From positions 753,001 through 817,000 of the forward strand of contig JARFJB010002417.1 of NCBI GenBank assembly GCA_036346205.1: a DNA stretch of 64,000 nt. Reading direction: 5' to 3'. The notes below the pieces were generated by a model, which did not search any database, had not been told where the DNA came from, and saw only the letters and a list, made by a program, of their open reading frames with translations. Source of the DNA: Vesta saturnalis. Its lineage: Eukaryota > Arthropoda > Insecta > Coleoptera > Lampyridae. The translations under genes and the position numbers were made by a program. How positions within the stretch are numbered: the first letter of the stretch is position 1; every line of letters begins with the position of its first letter. Below, piece after piece: positions 12,835-23,689 of the stretch.

Positions 12835-13395
12835 TTTTTCTTCCGAAACTGTTGGAACTTAAAGCATACTATTTGAAATATGGAATTGTTAGGAAGTATA
12901 CTTCATTAATTAGTACCGAGTTAATTATGGTTCCAAATGAAAGCTAAAAACTATTTTTATTTAAATAAATGGAGGATTATGGGATAACTACACCAAAAGT
13001 TCTGAACTCATTAGTTTAACAATCCTGGCCACTGTAACAATAGTTATTTATGTACCAAGACAGTAAAGTGTCACTTTATCGAACGAGTGTGGCATTTGAG
13101 AGCCGAGGCGAACAACCCGACGACTTCGATAAAGACACTTTACTGACGTGGTGCATACAATGTATATATTGAATGTAAATGTACAACCGGAAGCATCATG
13201 AAAATTAATACCAGATGCCGAACAACCAGATATTGAAAACGATTTGAAAGCCTTAGTTACAATATTAGTAATGGAGCTATTTTCCTTTTCTGTGTAACTT
13301 CACTAATTAGACAAGAATTTATATTTCTTTCTTGTTCAGAATTTTGTAAAATGTCAGCGTCATCGTCTTCATTGATTAAGAAACTATTTGGACGT
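12835..13395. other. no recognised gene
   Basis: A short stretch between the RT fragment and the Crypton remnant. A 13-bp CAGTAAAGTGTCA / TTTACTG pair around 13,060-13,145 hints at a small inverted repeat (AAAGTGTC..TATCGA and TCGATAAAGACACTTTA). The rest is unremarkable. Confidence 0.4.
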
Positions 13396-13397
13396 GT

Positions 13398-14250
13398 TTA
13401 CTCTTGTTCGTGAATGCCACCAAGAATTGTTTTCCAATTTTGCTTTATTGCAAACCGACTCTTCCACATAACATTCGGCAACGGAATCACTCTTCCACCC
13501 GTCTTCACGTTTAAGGTTCTCCTTACTGCGTTCGGCATTAGCAAAACGGATGTTCTGCGGAAGCAGTGGCCAGTATATAATGATATGCCAGGCAAGCCCA
13601 GAAAACTGGCAATTTTACTTGGAATACCACCAATAGTGTGAATTCCTACAGGCTGTATTGTACTTTCCCTTCTTTGTATGAAAGGAAAAATCTTCTATTG
13701 TCTACATGTGAAGGATGGAGAGCTAGATATTTCCTAAATAACTCAATAAGTTTTATTCCTCTTTCAAAATCTGCAGTTACAATAAATGTTTATTTGTTTT
13801 CGATTTTGGAATGTGTACAATAAGAATAGATTCTTTATCTTCTATTTCATCAGTACTTAATTTAATCAATTCGTCAGCCCTGCATGCGCCATGAATTTCA
13901 AAAATTGTACAAACCTGAAATCATAGAAAAATGAATAGATATTGTAGTCAAACTTGTTATCGCTAAATATCTTCATCATAAAATATGTAATATCTGGCGC
14001 ATTTAATAAAAAATTAATAACTTCTTCTTGTGATAATGTTTTTAACATTTAGTGTAGCCTTTACCATTGAATAATAAGACCACGGAGATGGACGCGAATA
14101 CTTTTCAGCCATATCGGTAAAATATCCCATCATAACATTTTCACTATATTTGGTGATTTTTTGCCCACTTTTTCGGTTGCATATCCAAACTCGCCATCGC
14201 GCTCTTTTCTCTAATTTCTGGAAGAGTACAATCAATATTGTCGTCAATCA
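13398..14250 (-). pseudogene. Crypton-type tyrosine recombinase (broken)
   Basis: Read on the minus strand, blocks appear in the order of Crypton transposases. DMAEKYSRPSPWSYYSMVKA (about 14,060-14,140) is the N-terminal core-binding motif. LSQEEVINFLLNAPD (about 13,990-14,040) follows. Around 13,850-13,880 is a CRADEL block with the first catalytic arginine. ASFLGLPGISLYTGHCFRRTS (about 13,540-13,610) carries the H-x-x-R motif. DGWKSDSVAECYVEES (about 13,440-13,490) ends with the nucleophilic tyrosine region. All catalytic positions can be seen, but at least two frame changes and stops separate them. Such enzymes cut and rejoin DNA through a phosphotyrosine link. This is a dead copy; no terminal structure was found, and Cryptons lack TIRs. 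Confidence 0.8.
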
Positions 14251-14339
14251 CTGTTGGTATATTTATGTTCATAAATCCGCCTTAAAAGAAAATTGGTTTA
14301 TCAGAATTATACATTTTTAATAATATTATGTTTACCTTG

Positions 14340-14999
14340 CTGGACAAATATGTAAATTAGCAATGTTCGGTGTTAACCATTTAGTATCTGCCAGTCGTTT
14401 TTCACCTCCATGTGCAGTTTTCGAAAAAATTGGATTGTATTCAATTCGTTCACTAAACAATCCATCATTGGTAAATATCAAAATATTGCACTAAACGTGA
14501 TGACGCTTCACATCTCTCCAGACTAGTTTTACTGCTGCAATATGATAGAATTTCATCTGGAGTCGCACTGTTGAATCATTTTGTTCAACTCTTTAAGCTG
14601 GTATTGTCTACAAACATATTTTATAAATGTCAAAAAGAAATCATCCAATAAAAAGAGAATACCTGTAATTGCTTCCTCTTTATATTTTCGTGCTTCCAGT
14701 AAAACAATGTAGTTCAATTTTTCGTTTATATTCTTCGTTGAAGGAGTTTTGCAGTATTATTCCAAATGGTCACTGCCATCAGTTTGACGCATGTTGAAAC
14801 CCCAATCTTTTAATGTTATTGCCAAAGTTTCATTTGAGGTATTTTCATTCAGTGTATAATTGCTATTATCACAAAATTGCATAAATTGTTTACAAATATA
14901 TTTTTCAATCTTCAGAGAATTTTTTGGCTTGTTGTCGTTAACTTGCCGATCAATTCCATCCAAAGCAACACTAGCAAAACGATCTTTGACTGCACTCAT
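14340..14999 (-). pseudogene. second recombinase-like fragment upstream of the Crypton remnant
   Basis: An ATG at 14,999 opens about 80 codons with a stretch like KIEKYICKQFMQFC followed by LKDWGFNMRQTDGSDH. This resembles the SAM-like N-terminal segment of Crypton-derived/DUF3504-type proteins (..FY...RK.DG..Y). After a stop, a second block PIFSKTAHGGEKRLADTKWL (about 14,385-14,445) follows, which I cannot place in a family. It lies in the same orientation as the Crypton remnant but does not continue smoothly into it. It may be a different Crypton lineage or part of a larger decayed gene. Confidence 0.4.
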
Positions 15000-15190
15000 C
15001 GTTAAAAATGTTATTTTTTACTGAAACGTTTTTTCATTTACACTAAGCGACCTTAGTTACAGTGAGTGTTTGGTAACGATCATGATTGACATCTCACAGC
15101 TGGCAATGAAAATATGAAATCGAAAACATCAAATCGAATATACCCCGTCGTTAAGGTAAACAAGCCGTGTTTTCAGGAAATACTTTCGTG

Positions 15191-15198
15191 ATTGGTTC
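15191..15198. repeat. 8-bp target site duplication of the MULE (left)
   Basis: ATTGGTTC here is repeated exactly at 17,253-17,260, immediately outside the MULE ends. MULE insertions usually give 8-10 bp duplications, so the length fits. Confidence 0.8.
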
Positions 15199-15205
15199 GG
15201 TCTCG

Positions 15206-15290
15206 TGCCGTATGCGACCGTGCCAGATGCGACCCGTGCCGCAAGCGACCCACCAATTTGACTTCGTGCCACTTGCGACCCAAGTACTGA
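15206..15290. repeat. 15-bp subterminal repeats of the MULE (4 copies)
   Basis: The unit GTGCC-N4-GCGACC occurs at about 15,206, 15,221, 15,237 and 15,271. The first two units abut, the third follows after one base, and the fourth is separated by about 20 bp. The four central bases differ in each copy while the flanks are constant. Such repeats are typical transposase-binding arrays. Two inverted, degenerate units lie at about 17,200-17,245. Confidence 0.8.
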
Positions 15291-15557
15291 TGTATCAGTG
15301 GAATATGGTAAAATTAATTTAATTTTACCATTAAATTTTATTTTTAAATTTATTTAATTTTGCTATGGAATGTTGACTAACGCGTCTCTGCTAAAATTCC
15401 ACAACAGTTTTGTAATTCTGGGGGAAGCGGGAATCCCCCGTACCGAATTCCACTTTCCCTTTCACTAACGCGTTTGCATTGTTTGACAGACAACCCTCAT
15501 TTATCTTGTGACTTGCAGCCACTCAACATTGTGTTAAGTTTGCTTTACAAGTGTTTT

Positions 15558-16964
15558 ATGCGATGGAAGAATCCTATGTTAACTAAAAAAGGAAAGCCTT
15601 CTTTATTGTTCGGAGCGTATTCATACCGAGTTCATAAGACTACTAAGGAAAACATATCGTGGCTGTGTATAAAAGAGAAGAAAAGCAAGTGTCGCGGAAG
15701 AGTCAAGACAACACTGCAGCATGAAATAATACCGGGCACTACTACGGAACATTCCTGTGTATCAAATCAAGCGGAGTTGGACGTCAACAGAGCAATGCAT
15801 AACTGTAGGAAAAGAGCAAGACAGGAAGTGTCAGTGCCGGTAAACGTGATATATAAAGAATAATTTTCAGGACTCTATTCCCAAGGATTTGAACTCGTGA
15901 CTGATGTGCCGAAATATGACTCCGTGAAAAGTGTTTTATTTCGAGACAGAAGGGGAGCAATCGGGACTGATCAAAATCCTAAATCAAGTAATGAAATTGT
16001 GCTTCCTGATGATCTATTAACGTTGCCAGATGGAAGAAGTTTTTTATTGGCTGATAAAACCATAAGGGACAAGAGAATGATAATTTTCGGAGATGAAGAT
16101 ACTTTGCAACTGTTAGAGAAGCAGGACGCGACTTATTTTTTCGACGGTACATTTAAAAGTTATCCCAAGCAGTTTAGTCAACTTTATTCCATTCATGTCG
16201 ACATTGGAAGTTCTGACACAGAAACAAACGTCTGCCCTGCTGTGTATGCTCTCCTGCCTGACAAAACTGAGGACACGTACTTCCACATGCTTATGGCTAT
16301 AAAAGAATCTTTTCCTTCATGGAAGCCTTCCACAGTCAAACTTGATTTTGAAGTAGCTGTGATTTCTGCAATTCAACGTGTCCCACCACACACACAAATC
16401 TCAGGATGTTAATTTCATTTGAGCCAAATTATATGGCGGAAAATCCAAATAATAGGCCTTACATTGGAATATAAAGAAAATCAAGAAGTTGCAAAGACAG
16501 CCAGAAGATGTGCTGCGTTGGCGCATATTCCACCTCAACATATTGATGATGCCTGGCTCACTACTATGGAGGACGCTCCAGAAGACAATGTCAAACTAAC
16601 AGAATTTTTGGACTACTTCGTGGAGTAGTGGCTAGAAAACCGTACCACTACACGGAGTATTTGGAACGTTCATCAGCAGCGACATCGCACAAACAATGCA
16701 GTAGAGGGGTGGAACTCAAAGTTAATTGCCTTAGTCGGAAGAAAGACACCCAACATTTTTTTTCTGATAGACAAACTGAAAATGATCACTATGGAGGTCT
16801 CATTCATTTTGATATCAAAGGAACTATGAGAAAGTGGAACAAAAAGGAGAAAGGTCTTCAAAAAGCTCGACAAGAGAATAACAAATATTCTTGATGTGTT
16901 CAAAAACGGGGGAGACTTGAAGAAATGTTTGAGCGCATTAAGCTATGTAAATAAGTTAGAATAA
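15558..16964 (+). pseudogene. MULE transposase with N-terminal FLYWCH zinc finger (four nonsense codons)
   Basis: One reading frame runs from an ATG at 15,558 to TAA at 16,962 (469 codons), interrupted only by in-frame stops at 15,861 (TAA), 16,410 (TAA), 16,626 (TAG) and 16,827 (TGA). I see no frameshift. Residues 10-65 form a FLYWCH finger (YSYRVHK..., ISWLCIKEKKSKCRGR, then EHSC). The MULE catalytic domain follows: YFFDGTFKSYPKQF with the first D (about 16,140), VKLDFEVAVISAI with the second D (about 16,340), a GC-stop-FHL block in place of the C-x-x-H motif, and NNAVEGWNSKL with the expected glutamate (about 16,695). The third and fourth stops fit single C-to-T changes in CAG and CGA codons. 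An upstream ATG at 15,474 also exists but precedes the finger by an unlikely leader. Confidence 0.88.
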
Positions 16965-17199
16965 ACAGTATAAAGTGTAACAAAAAATTATAAAAATATG
17001 GTTGCTTAAAGTCCAATGCCAAACCTCCTCGTGGTAGCAGCTGGAAACTAGAGATAGACATGCTAATATATATATAGATCTCTAGGCTAATATGGGGCTC
17101 TGGCAGACGGTACATATTTCTTAAACATGCATAGGGTTTATAAACTAGGTGTAAAATTTTCTCTCTCGAACAATGGGTCGCATGCGGCACTGAAAGCTA

Positions 17200-17252
17200 C
17201 TAGCAGGGTCGCTACAGCCACGATCCGGCACGGTTGCACCCGACACGTAATC
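17200..17252. repeat. right TIR of the MULE
   Basis: Read on the minus strand, this segment contains GTGTCGGGTGCAACCGTGCC and a further GTGGCTGTAGCGACC unit, aligning with the left end and with the 15-bp repeat unit. The duplicated ATTGGTTC follows at 17,253-17,260. Confidence 0.78.
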
Positions 17253-17307
17253 ATTGGTTCATATTTTGAGAATAAGCAATGCTGCCGATTATTTAATGTT
17301 ACAGAAA

Positions 17308-17687
17308 GGAAAAGAAAATACCACGTATTCCATTCCTTCCCCAAGGGGTAGGGCGGGCTGCTCGAGCTTTCCAAGCTCCTTCAGCCACAATCACGGATTC
17401 CCAGCATACATACATACATTACGTATATATGCATGGTGGGATTAAGGATGGGTGTGGTCAGGATAGGATCGGAAGGAACGGAGTTAGGGTTCTGAGGGGG
17501 GAAATACTACCCCAGCATTCGCCTAAGTAGCCGCACATGGTGTGCATATACGCAGTGACCATTCCGCTACATGTGTATGAGGAAAACCCCCTGAAAAAAA
17601 CCTTATAAAAGGTAAACGGTAACGGGAATCGAACCATTACCACCCGAATGCTAAGCAGCTTGTGTCACCATTACGCTACCAGCTAGG
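17308..17687 (-). mobile_element. tRNA-Ala-headed SINE (copy 1)
   Basis: The tRNA-like head is at the high-coordinate end, on the minus strand. It holds an A box (TAGCGTAATGG type, intact in the 46.4 kb copy) and a B box (GGTTCGATTCC, one base missing here). The loop CTTAGCA matches tRNA-Ala(AGC), so the family derives from tRNA-Ala. The body carries the conserved GGATCCGATCC-like block and a CATACATACATACATTACG tail. A perfect 14-bp duplication TAATGTTACAGAAA flanks it at 17,294-17,307 and 17,688-17,701. It lies just right of the MULE. Confidence 0.88.
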
Positions 17688-17701
17688 TAATGTTACAGAA
17701 A

Positions 17702-20700
17702 TGATATAATCGAATATAATAGCCGAAAAAAATATTTATCTTCAAGAGACTAATGTCAATTTGAAGTTTAAGTTGCCTTTTATTTGTGGATTATATTTCA
17801 TCACATACGCCTTGCGCCATTATTCATTTCCACCTAATGTTAAAACTAATAATGGGGCTAGGACAATTTGATTTTGATAGAAAATTTCAGATAAAGCAAT
17901 TTGTCAGAATGACGCACACTTGGCTTGAAGATAAAATAGTATACTGCGTTCGACGTGTGAGTTGATCAATATTTCGCTCAATAATGGTGAACGTACACGT
18001 GTTACATAATTCGAGTAATGTACTATTATGTACGCTTAGAGATTTAATTTATACAATCGTTTAACTGTATCGCACTTCTTTAATAAATTAAACAAGTTTA
18101 CATCTAAAAAAGTGAAGGTATTTTAAGAGAAGATAAACAAAAAATTTTTTTTTTCTAATCATAAAGTTAAAACAAAAATTTGATCGTTTTTGACACAAAT
18201 TGTCTTGTCGGAATATAAAACAGATAAAGGTAAATTTTTAATGATACAAGTTTTTAATGTGGTATGTCATTAATCACACTAATTAGAAGGCAATTGGAAT
18301 TTATAACATAAAATTGTAGCTTATTAGTGAAGCTGGAAATCAAAGAAATATTTCCTATAATCAGAACCTTAAAAATTAAATTACGTTAATTTTATGACAA
18401 AACGTATAGTAGTGTAGTGGCTTTTTACGTGCTAGTTGAATATAAAATTTTACAACACTGTTTTCTGTCAAAAGTTACATAAGTTTTTTCAACAGTTCAA
18501 AAATAGAATTTCGTCAAATTTGCGAGAATATATAGAGTGCATTCCTTAGATGAATAATTTTTTTAATAGGAGTAATAAATTAGACGTAACCGTATTCTAT
18601 CTTGACGATTTGCGTTTATCGTATTTCAAAGGATTTGATTGATCTTGACGACAGACACGATTTTTGGCAATGTTGACTATTGAACCTCGTAACTTCTTGT
18701 TTTGAAGACATAAATCTAAGAAGTAGTGTAATTTGTGGCGTAACAAAGACAATCGTCATGCAAAGTGTGAGAGAGACATTGTATAAATAACAAGATAGAT
18801 CTAAAACCTTTAAGTTCAGCCATCACACGAGTTTGCTTTTAGCACCCCGCGCGTCTCAGGATGACAGATTTATGTGGACAGGTTGCAGACGGCCGACACG
18901 GCATTGGCTGTTCCAAGGGCACGATGGCTTACTTGATTTTAAACCACACTCCACATACCCAACTTTAATTCACCCTATTATAATTCTTGGCAGAGTAATG
19001 TCTTGCCCAGATTGTTTGTTCTATATGCTTCACATCTAATGTGACAAACTGTCACCGGCAGGGTGTTTCCTATAGTCCTTTCCTTGGCCGCGTTGTCTCT
19101 TCTGTCTTGGATACTACTACTAACTAAAGCATATTACTTCAACTTATCTTGAAAACGTCTCCAGCGAGCCATAAACACATCGTGAGCAGATTGACTCGTG
19201 CCTGATGGTTATACACGTGTGAAATTTATTTCGCCCATACTATGACATTTTTACTGTTAAAGTTGTTATTGATAGCTTTCTTGCGACCCGAAACAATCAC
19301 GCCTGGGTCTCCGGTTATTACGGATGGGCCGAAGCACATACATCTTGAACAGAGCGGAAAGCGTCATCATAACTCTGCCTCGCCGACTAATAATAAAGAC
19401 CTCTGCAGCAGAGCCCGCGCGCTATTTCATTCTGCAGGATGACACTAATGTCCCTAAGTATTTTATCAGTTTTATTGTTCTGAAACTATCAGCTTCCTAG
19501 ACAAAGTTTACGAATTTAATAATATTTATTATTCAAAGATGTCATTTCAATAAATTGGTTTCGCGCGTCTTACACTCTGATTGTCACTATAAATTGTAAG
19601 CAATTTAGACGTATTTATATTTTAGTTGGAATGTAAATTAGACGATTTAAGTAAATTTGCAGTAGGCCGTTAAAGATAAATGTGACACCCTCAAACGCGA
19701 CAAGGTATAAATTGAAGAGAATTGTAGACGAAATCACGACAAACCTATGTCTAATTACACGTCAAGCGAGAGTTGGGCTCATCGTAAAACTGGGATAATC
19801 AGAGTGCGCGACGGATTCCCAGACAGGTGTCTGTTAATTTGGTGACAATGTGTACCAACATGAAGTTAACTAACCCCAATTACAGTATACTCAGTCTGGA
19901 ACCGCGATTTAGAGTCGTATAAGAACGGCACTTTGGAACTTTTGCCTAATAAAGAAGCGGGAGATTGTGTAATTGTAAAAATACGAAACCGTCCGAAGTT
20001 TCATTTTGCATAGTGTTGGCAGACTGCCATTTATAGGAGAAGCGCTGCACTTTCGGCAATAGACTTGCAAGATACAGTACAACAATAAAGTAACGGCTGC
20101 AGCTTTTGTTGGTGGCACCTGCATTACGACAAAAAAAATTTTGTTTATGATTTAACACTCACATCAAATCTTTTCTCATTCCATGTTATTAATTTTTATA
20201 GTAAAAAAGATCAATATTATTTTGCAAATATTCATTCTTATTACACAATTACATCTTGGAACGTTAACTTTATTGCTGCAAACATTTCGATTTTGAGTAT
20301 TAGGAATTTTTAAATATTTAAAAATAGTAACACTTCTAAATTTTAGGTAAAAGGATATGTCGAAAATTGTTCGAACGTTAACTGTAAAATAATTTAAAAA
20401 ACAATTATATAAAAATGTCAACTTTCACGATTTAAACTCATAATTATAAATATGTTCCTTTTAGGTTTATAAATTGTGTATTTTACGATAAAAGATACAA
20501 AATTTAAACGTTTCGCATAAAAAATAATAGGTATGAGACAAGTTTATCAAATATGAGAATACTTTACAAATTTGGTTGACAAATAAACCTACAAGACAAG
20601 TATTTGCAACTAAAAAAATCGACTCTATTATTTTCTTTGCTTTGAAACAAAGTTGATTTTAAAACAATTAATAACGTTGTTTCAAATTGAACGCTGATGC

Positions 20701-21042
20701 GACCTATCCATAGGATTAATTTAGGTTTATTCATGACCACCAGATGGCGGATCAGAACGAAAAAAATCACAAGAGTAGTTATGATCTAGTAAAACCCGAA
20801 AAACGCTGAGTATCGATAAATTAAGTACCCAAATCGGACATTCACACTATCATTCATGAGAGAATCATGAAATGCTTTATCAAATGGACTGTTGAGCACA
20901 CGTTTAGCAACAATGGTACTGTAGCAAACCTTTCATTGCTAAAAGTCACTTATTCAAGGAACAAAATACGAATGCCCTTTCCTATATTCGCAAACATGTT
21001 GAGTGACTCTTTTCCACCATACCGTGGCACCTGGATTAGCCG
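17702..21042. other. unassigned, mostly AT-rich; GC-richer island 18.78-19.45 kb
   Basis: No transposon protein is recognised. The sub-region 18,780-19,450 is noticeably GC-richer, with CpGs. It starts with a TATAAATA box at 18,782 and a TCAG initiator-like motif at 18,816, which are weak core-promoter hints. A 66-codon open frame at 19,242-19,442 begins with a hydrophobic segment (TFLLLKLLLIAFL) and has a later SGKR site. It could be a secreted-peptide exon or chance. Confidence 0.35.
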
Positions 21043-21094
21043 AGGTGTGACCATCTAGCCAGACATGAAAATGTCTGACTAGATGGTCACACCT
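21043..21094. repeat. near-perfect 52-bp hairpin
   Basis: Two 23-nt arms, starting AGGTGTGACCATCTAG on each strand, pair with one mismatch around the six-base loop TGAAAA (21,066-21,071). This could be a minimal foldback transposon, a head-to-head pair of element ends, or a short RNA hairpin. Its stem of 23 bp is shorter than a normal pre-miRNA stem. Confidence 0.9.
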
Positions 21095-21519
21095 CAATGT
21101 ACAATGTTGAATTGAGCTATAAAGGATATGGTTTGTGAAAGTGGAAGAAACTTAAACAATCAATGTATATGTATCGTTAAAATCCAAAAGTCACTGACTT
21201 TCAAACAAAGTAATACCTTTTCAAAACCTATACCGCCACGAATAAACTATTAACGATTGTTAAACTAACATTTACTATGTCCCTTTACAAAACACAGCAA
21301 TTGTTTTTTTCCTAATTTTTCGACAAATTCCGTTTAAAATGTTACAAAAAATTCCGATTTTCTATTTTGGTATGAAATATAGCAGACTACCATTCGTGCT
21401 TGTATTTTGTTCAAAATGCATTATACTTACGATTTCTTAGAGTAACCGTGAACCGTTGCAATAGGAACTAGTCAAAAACTAAATTAACTACATAATCATT
21501 TTGTATATGAATATGTGAC
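21095..21519. other. no recognised gene; possible LINE 3' flank
   Basis: AT-rich DNA between the hairpin and the LINE. The LINE's 3' end lies somewhere near 21,500, but no clear poly-A or duplicated flank was seen. Confidence 0.4.
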
Positions 21520-23420
21520 TTAAGCGAAACAGTAGAAAAGAACTCTAAAGAGGTAGGAGTTGTAAAACCTGAGCAAAGGAAATACCAAAGAGATATTTGC
21601 AACTATGAGCTTCGTTGTAGTATACAAATGAACTGTAAATAGTAGCTTGGGAACAGCTACCTGAAATTTTCTCATATCATAAGTGAGAGGAAAGCAGGAA
21701 CTAGGGAGATCATTCCAGAGTTTAGAAGCCGTGTAGAAAAATGTAGATTGCGCCCGTTTGGTACAAGTGGAGATTTGTACTGCATACTGATGGTGTGAAT
21801 GAGCGAACCGAGTGTTTCTCAAAGAATATAATTCAGCAGCACAATAGCCGTTGTAATAACGATAATACAAAGAAAGAACTGAAACCATCCTTCTATGCTC
21901 AAGGGACTGTATGTGAGAAGTTAAGGACGGGTCATTTATAATCCTAATCGCTCTCTTTTGAATACGATCAACGATATCGCGAGCATATTGGGGAGCACTA
22001 ACCCAGAGGTGAGAATTATATTCCAGATGAGGCCGAATTTGGACCTCATACAGCAGAAGGAGTTGTCGAGAGGTAAAGTACTGCTTAGATCTGTTCAAAA
22101 AGCCTATTTTACAAGCAGCTGTTTTGGTAGCTGACGGAAGATGGTCAACCCATGAGAGATTTGAAGATACCGTCATAGCCAACAGAGTAATAGAGTCTGA
22201 AAACTTAAGAACTGAGCCATTCATACTTACAACAGGAAATGGTCGATCTTTTTTGGCGGACACAAGGCAACACTGAGTTTTGTTAGCATCAAATTTAACT
22301 AGATTATTGCTTCCCCATACGAGAATACGTTGAATGTCTTTGTTTATTGAATTTGCCACTTCAGCTTTAATTTCTTGATTTGACATAGAAGGTAGATTAT
22401 CACTATGAGTAGACTGTGATGAACTACAGTGAAGAGTGCTATCGTCAGCAAAGCAATAGATGGGGTTAGTTGTTGAAGAAATAAGGTCATTTATGTATGC
22501 TAACTTCTTTTGAAAAAAAGCCATCAACTACGACACGTATTCGTCTTTTATCAAGGAAACTAGAAACCCAGTTGATGAGCATATCATTTAACCCAAACGA
22601 GGTGAGTTTGGCAAGTAAACACTTATGCCAAACTTGGTCAAATGCCTTTGAGATATCGAAAGCGACTACAACTGTTTCACCGGACTGCTCTACTGTGTTG
22701 TTCCAAACTTGGGTTACATATGAAAGAAGATCACCTGTTGAACGACTTTGGCTAAACCCATATTGGTGGTCACTAAGGAGTTTGTTAGTTTCAAGGAACG
22801 TGAGCAGTTGCTGATTGATGGCTTTTTCCATGATTTTAGACAAAATGGAAGTGATGGAAATTGGTCGGTAGTTTGAGGGATCGGTCTTATCGCCTTTTTT
22901 GGGAGTAGGTTGAACATTTGCTAACTTCCATGATGAAGGGAATTCCCCAGAAGACATAGAGATCGTATAGAGCTTAGATAGGACTGGTACTAGTTCGGGG
23001 GAACATTTCTTTAAGGCAATAGCTGGGATACCGTCTGGGCCAGTCGCCTTATTGAGATCAAGCCTACTGATGATCAATTCCAAGAGCTTGTACCAAAAAT
23101 GAATTGGTTTCATAGCGTATGAAGAAGAGTTGACTAGGGGCACATCTTTTCCAGAATGATTGAGACACGAGTTTGATGCAAACAGATCCACAAAAACATT
23201 GGCTTTGTCTACAGAAACAGCAACTACCGATCCGTCAATAGATGTCAGGGGAGGAAATGAAGATGTTCCAAAGTTTTTACTAATGGCTTTAGCTAAAGAC
23301 CAAAATTTACGACTGCCTAGAGGAGATTTAGCTAGTTTATTGCATTTTCGTTGTTCGAACAACTTTTTAGTTTTAGTGATGACACTTTTGCTGATATTTC
23401 TAGCACCAACGTATTCTACA
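21520..23420 (-). pseudogene. non-LTR retrotransposon ORF2 (RT), jockey/CR1 type
   Basis: The minus strand encodes the C-terminal part of a LINE ORF2. The order is a linker (GSRKFWSLAKAI), RT fingers (LDLNKATGPDGIPA, PTPKKGDKTDPSNYRPIS), palm motif A (VVVAFDISKAFDQVWH, about 22,620-22,670), the catalytic FADD (about 22,440-22,455), the thumb and a C-terminal region (IRPHLEYNSHLWV, SKLWNDLP). The endonuclease domain is missing, so the copy is 5'-truncated, which is typical of LINE insertion. About 55 bp are deleted at 22,490-22,520, compared with the copy at 1.35 kb. The deletion removes RT motif B (AGVPQGS) and shifts the frame. Apart from this lesion the two long frames are open, which suggests moderate age. 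Confidence 0.9.
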
Positions 23421-23689
23421 TGACTGTCGACCGATTTATTAGATTTCCATTTAATGTAATATTAACTGTAATAATAACTTCATTTACAAGTTATCGATAT
23501 GCAATCTTACTGCGTAACTCCTCGATGAACGTGAAATAAAATCCAAAAGAAATGAAAACTTGTTGTGATTAATTTATTTTAATCGAAAAATTTATTTATG
23601 GGAGTAATATTTCAATAAATTGACAAAATTTCGGTTTTCTGTTAAGTGAGATGGAAAACGTGCTCAGTCAAAGGGGCTAGGCAAAATAC

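Larger units (their letters stand above)
15199..17252 (+). mobile_element. MULE (Mutator-like) transposon, 2,054 bp, FLYWCH type
   Basis: The element has matching inverted ends, an 8-bp direct duplication outside them and one transposase gene inside. The left end reads GGTCTCGTGCCGTATGCGAC. The inverted right end reads GATTACGTGTCGGGTGCAAC, and both continue into CCGTGCC(A/G)GAT, giving a TIR of at least 30 bp with scattered mismatches. The subterminal region on the left has four 15-bp repeats, with related sequence at the right. This is the best-delimited DNA transposon of its class in the window. It is inactive because of nonsense codons in the gene. Confidence 0.85.

Noticed and set aside
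15206..15290. CRISPR-like array (regular repeats with variable 4-bp centres)
   Set aside because: Units are 15 bp with 4-bp variable centres, only four copies, at the end of a MULE in a eukaryotic genome.
22497..22917. Open frames on the strand opposite, or in the alternative frame, of the LINE RT
   Set aside because: Shadows of the RT frame with no own motifs.
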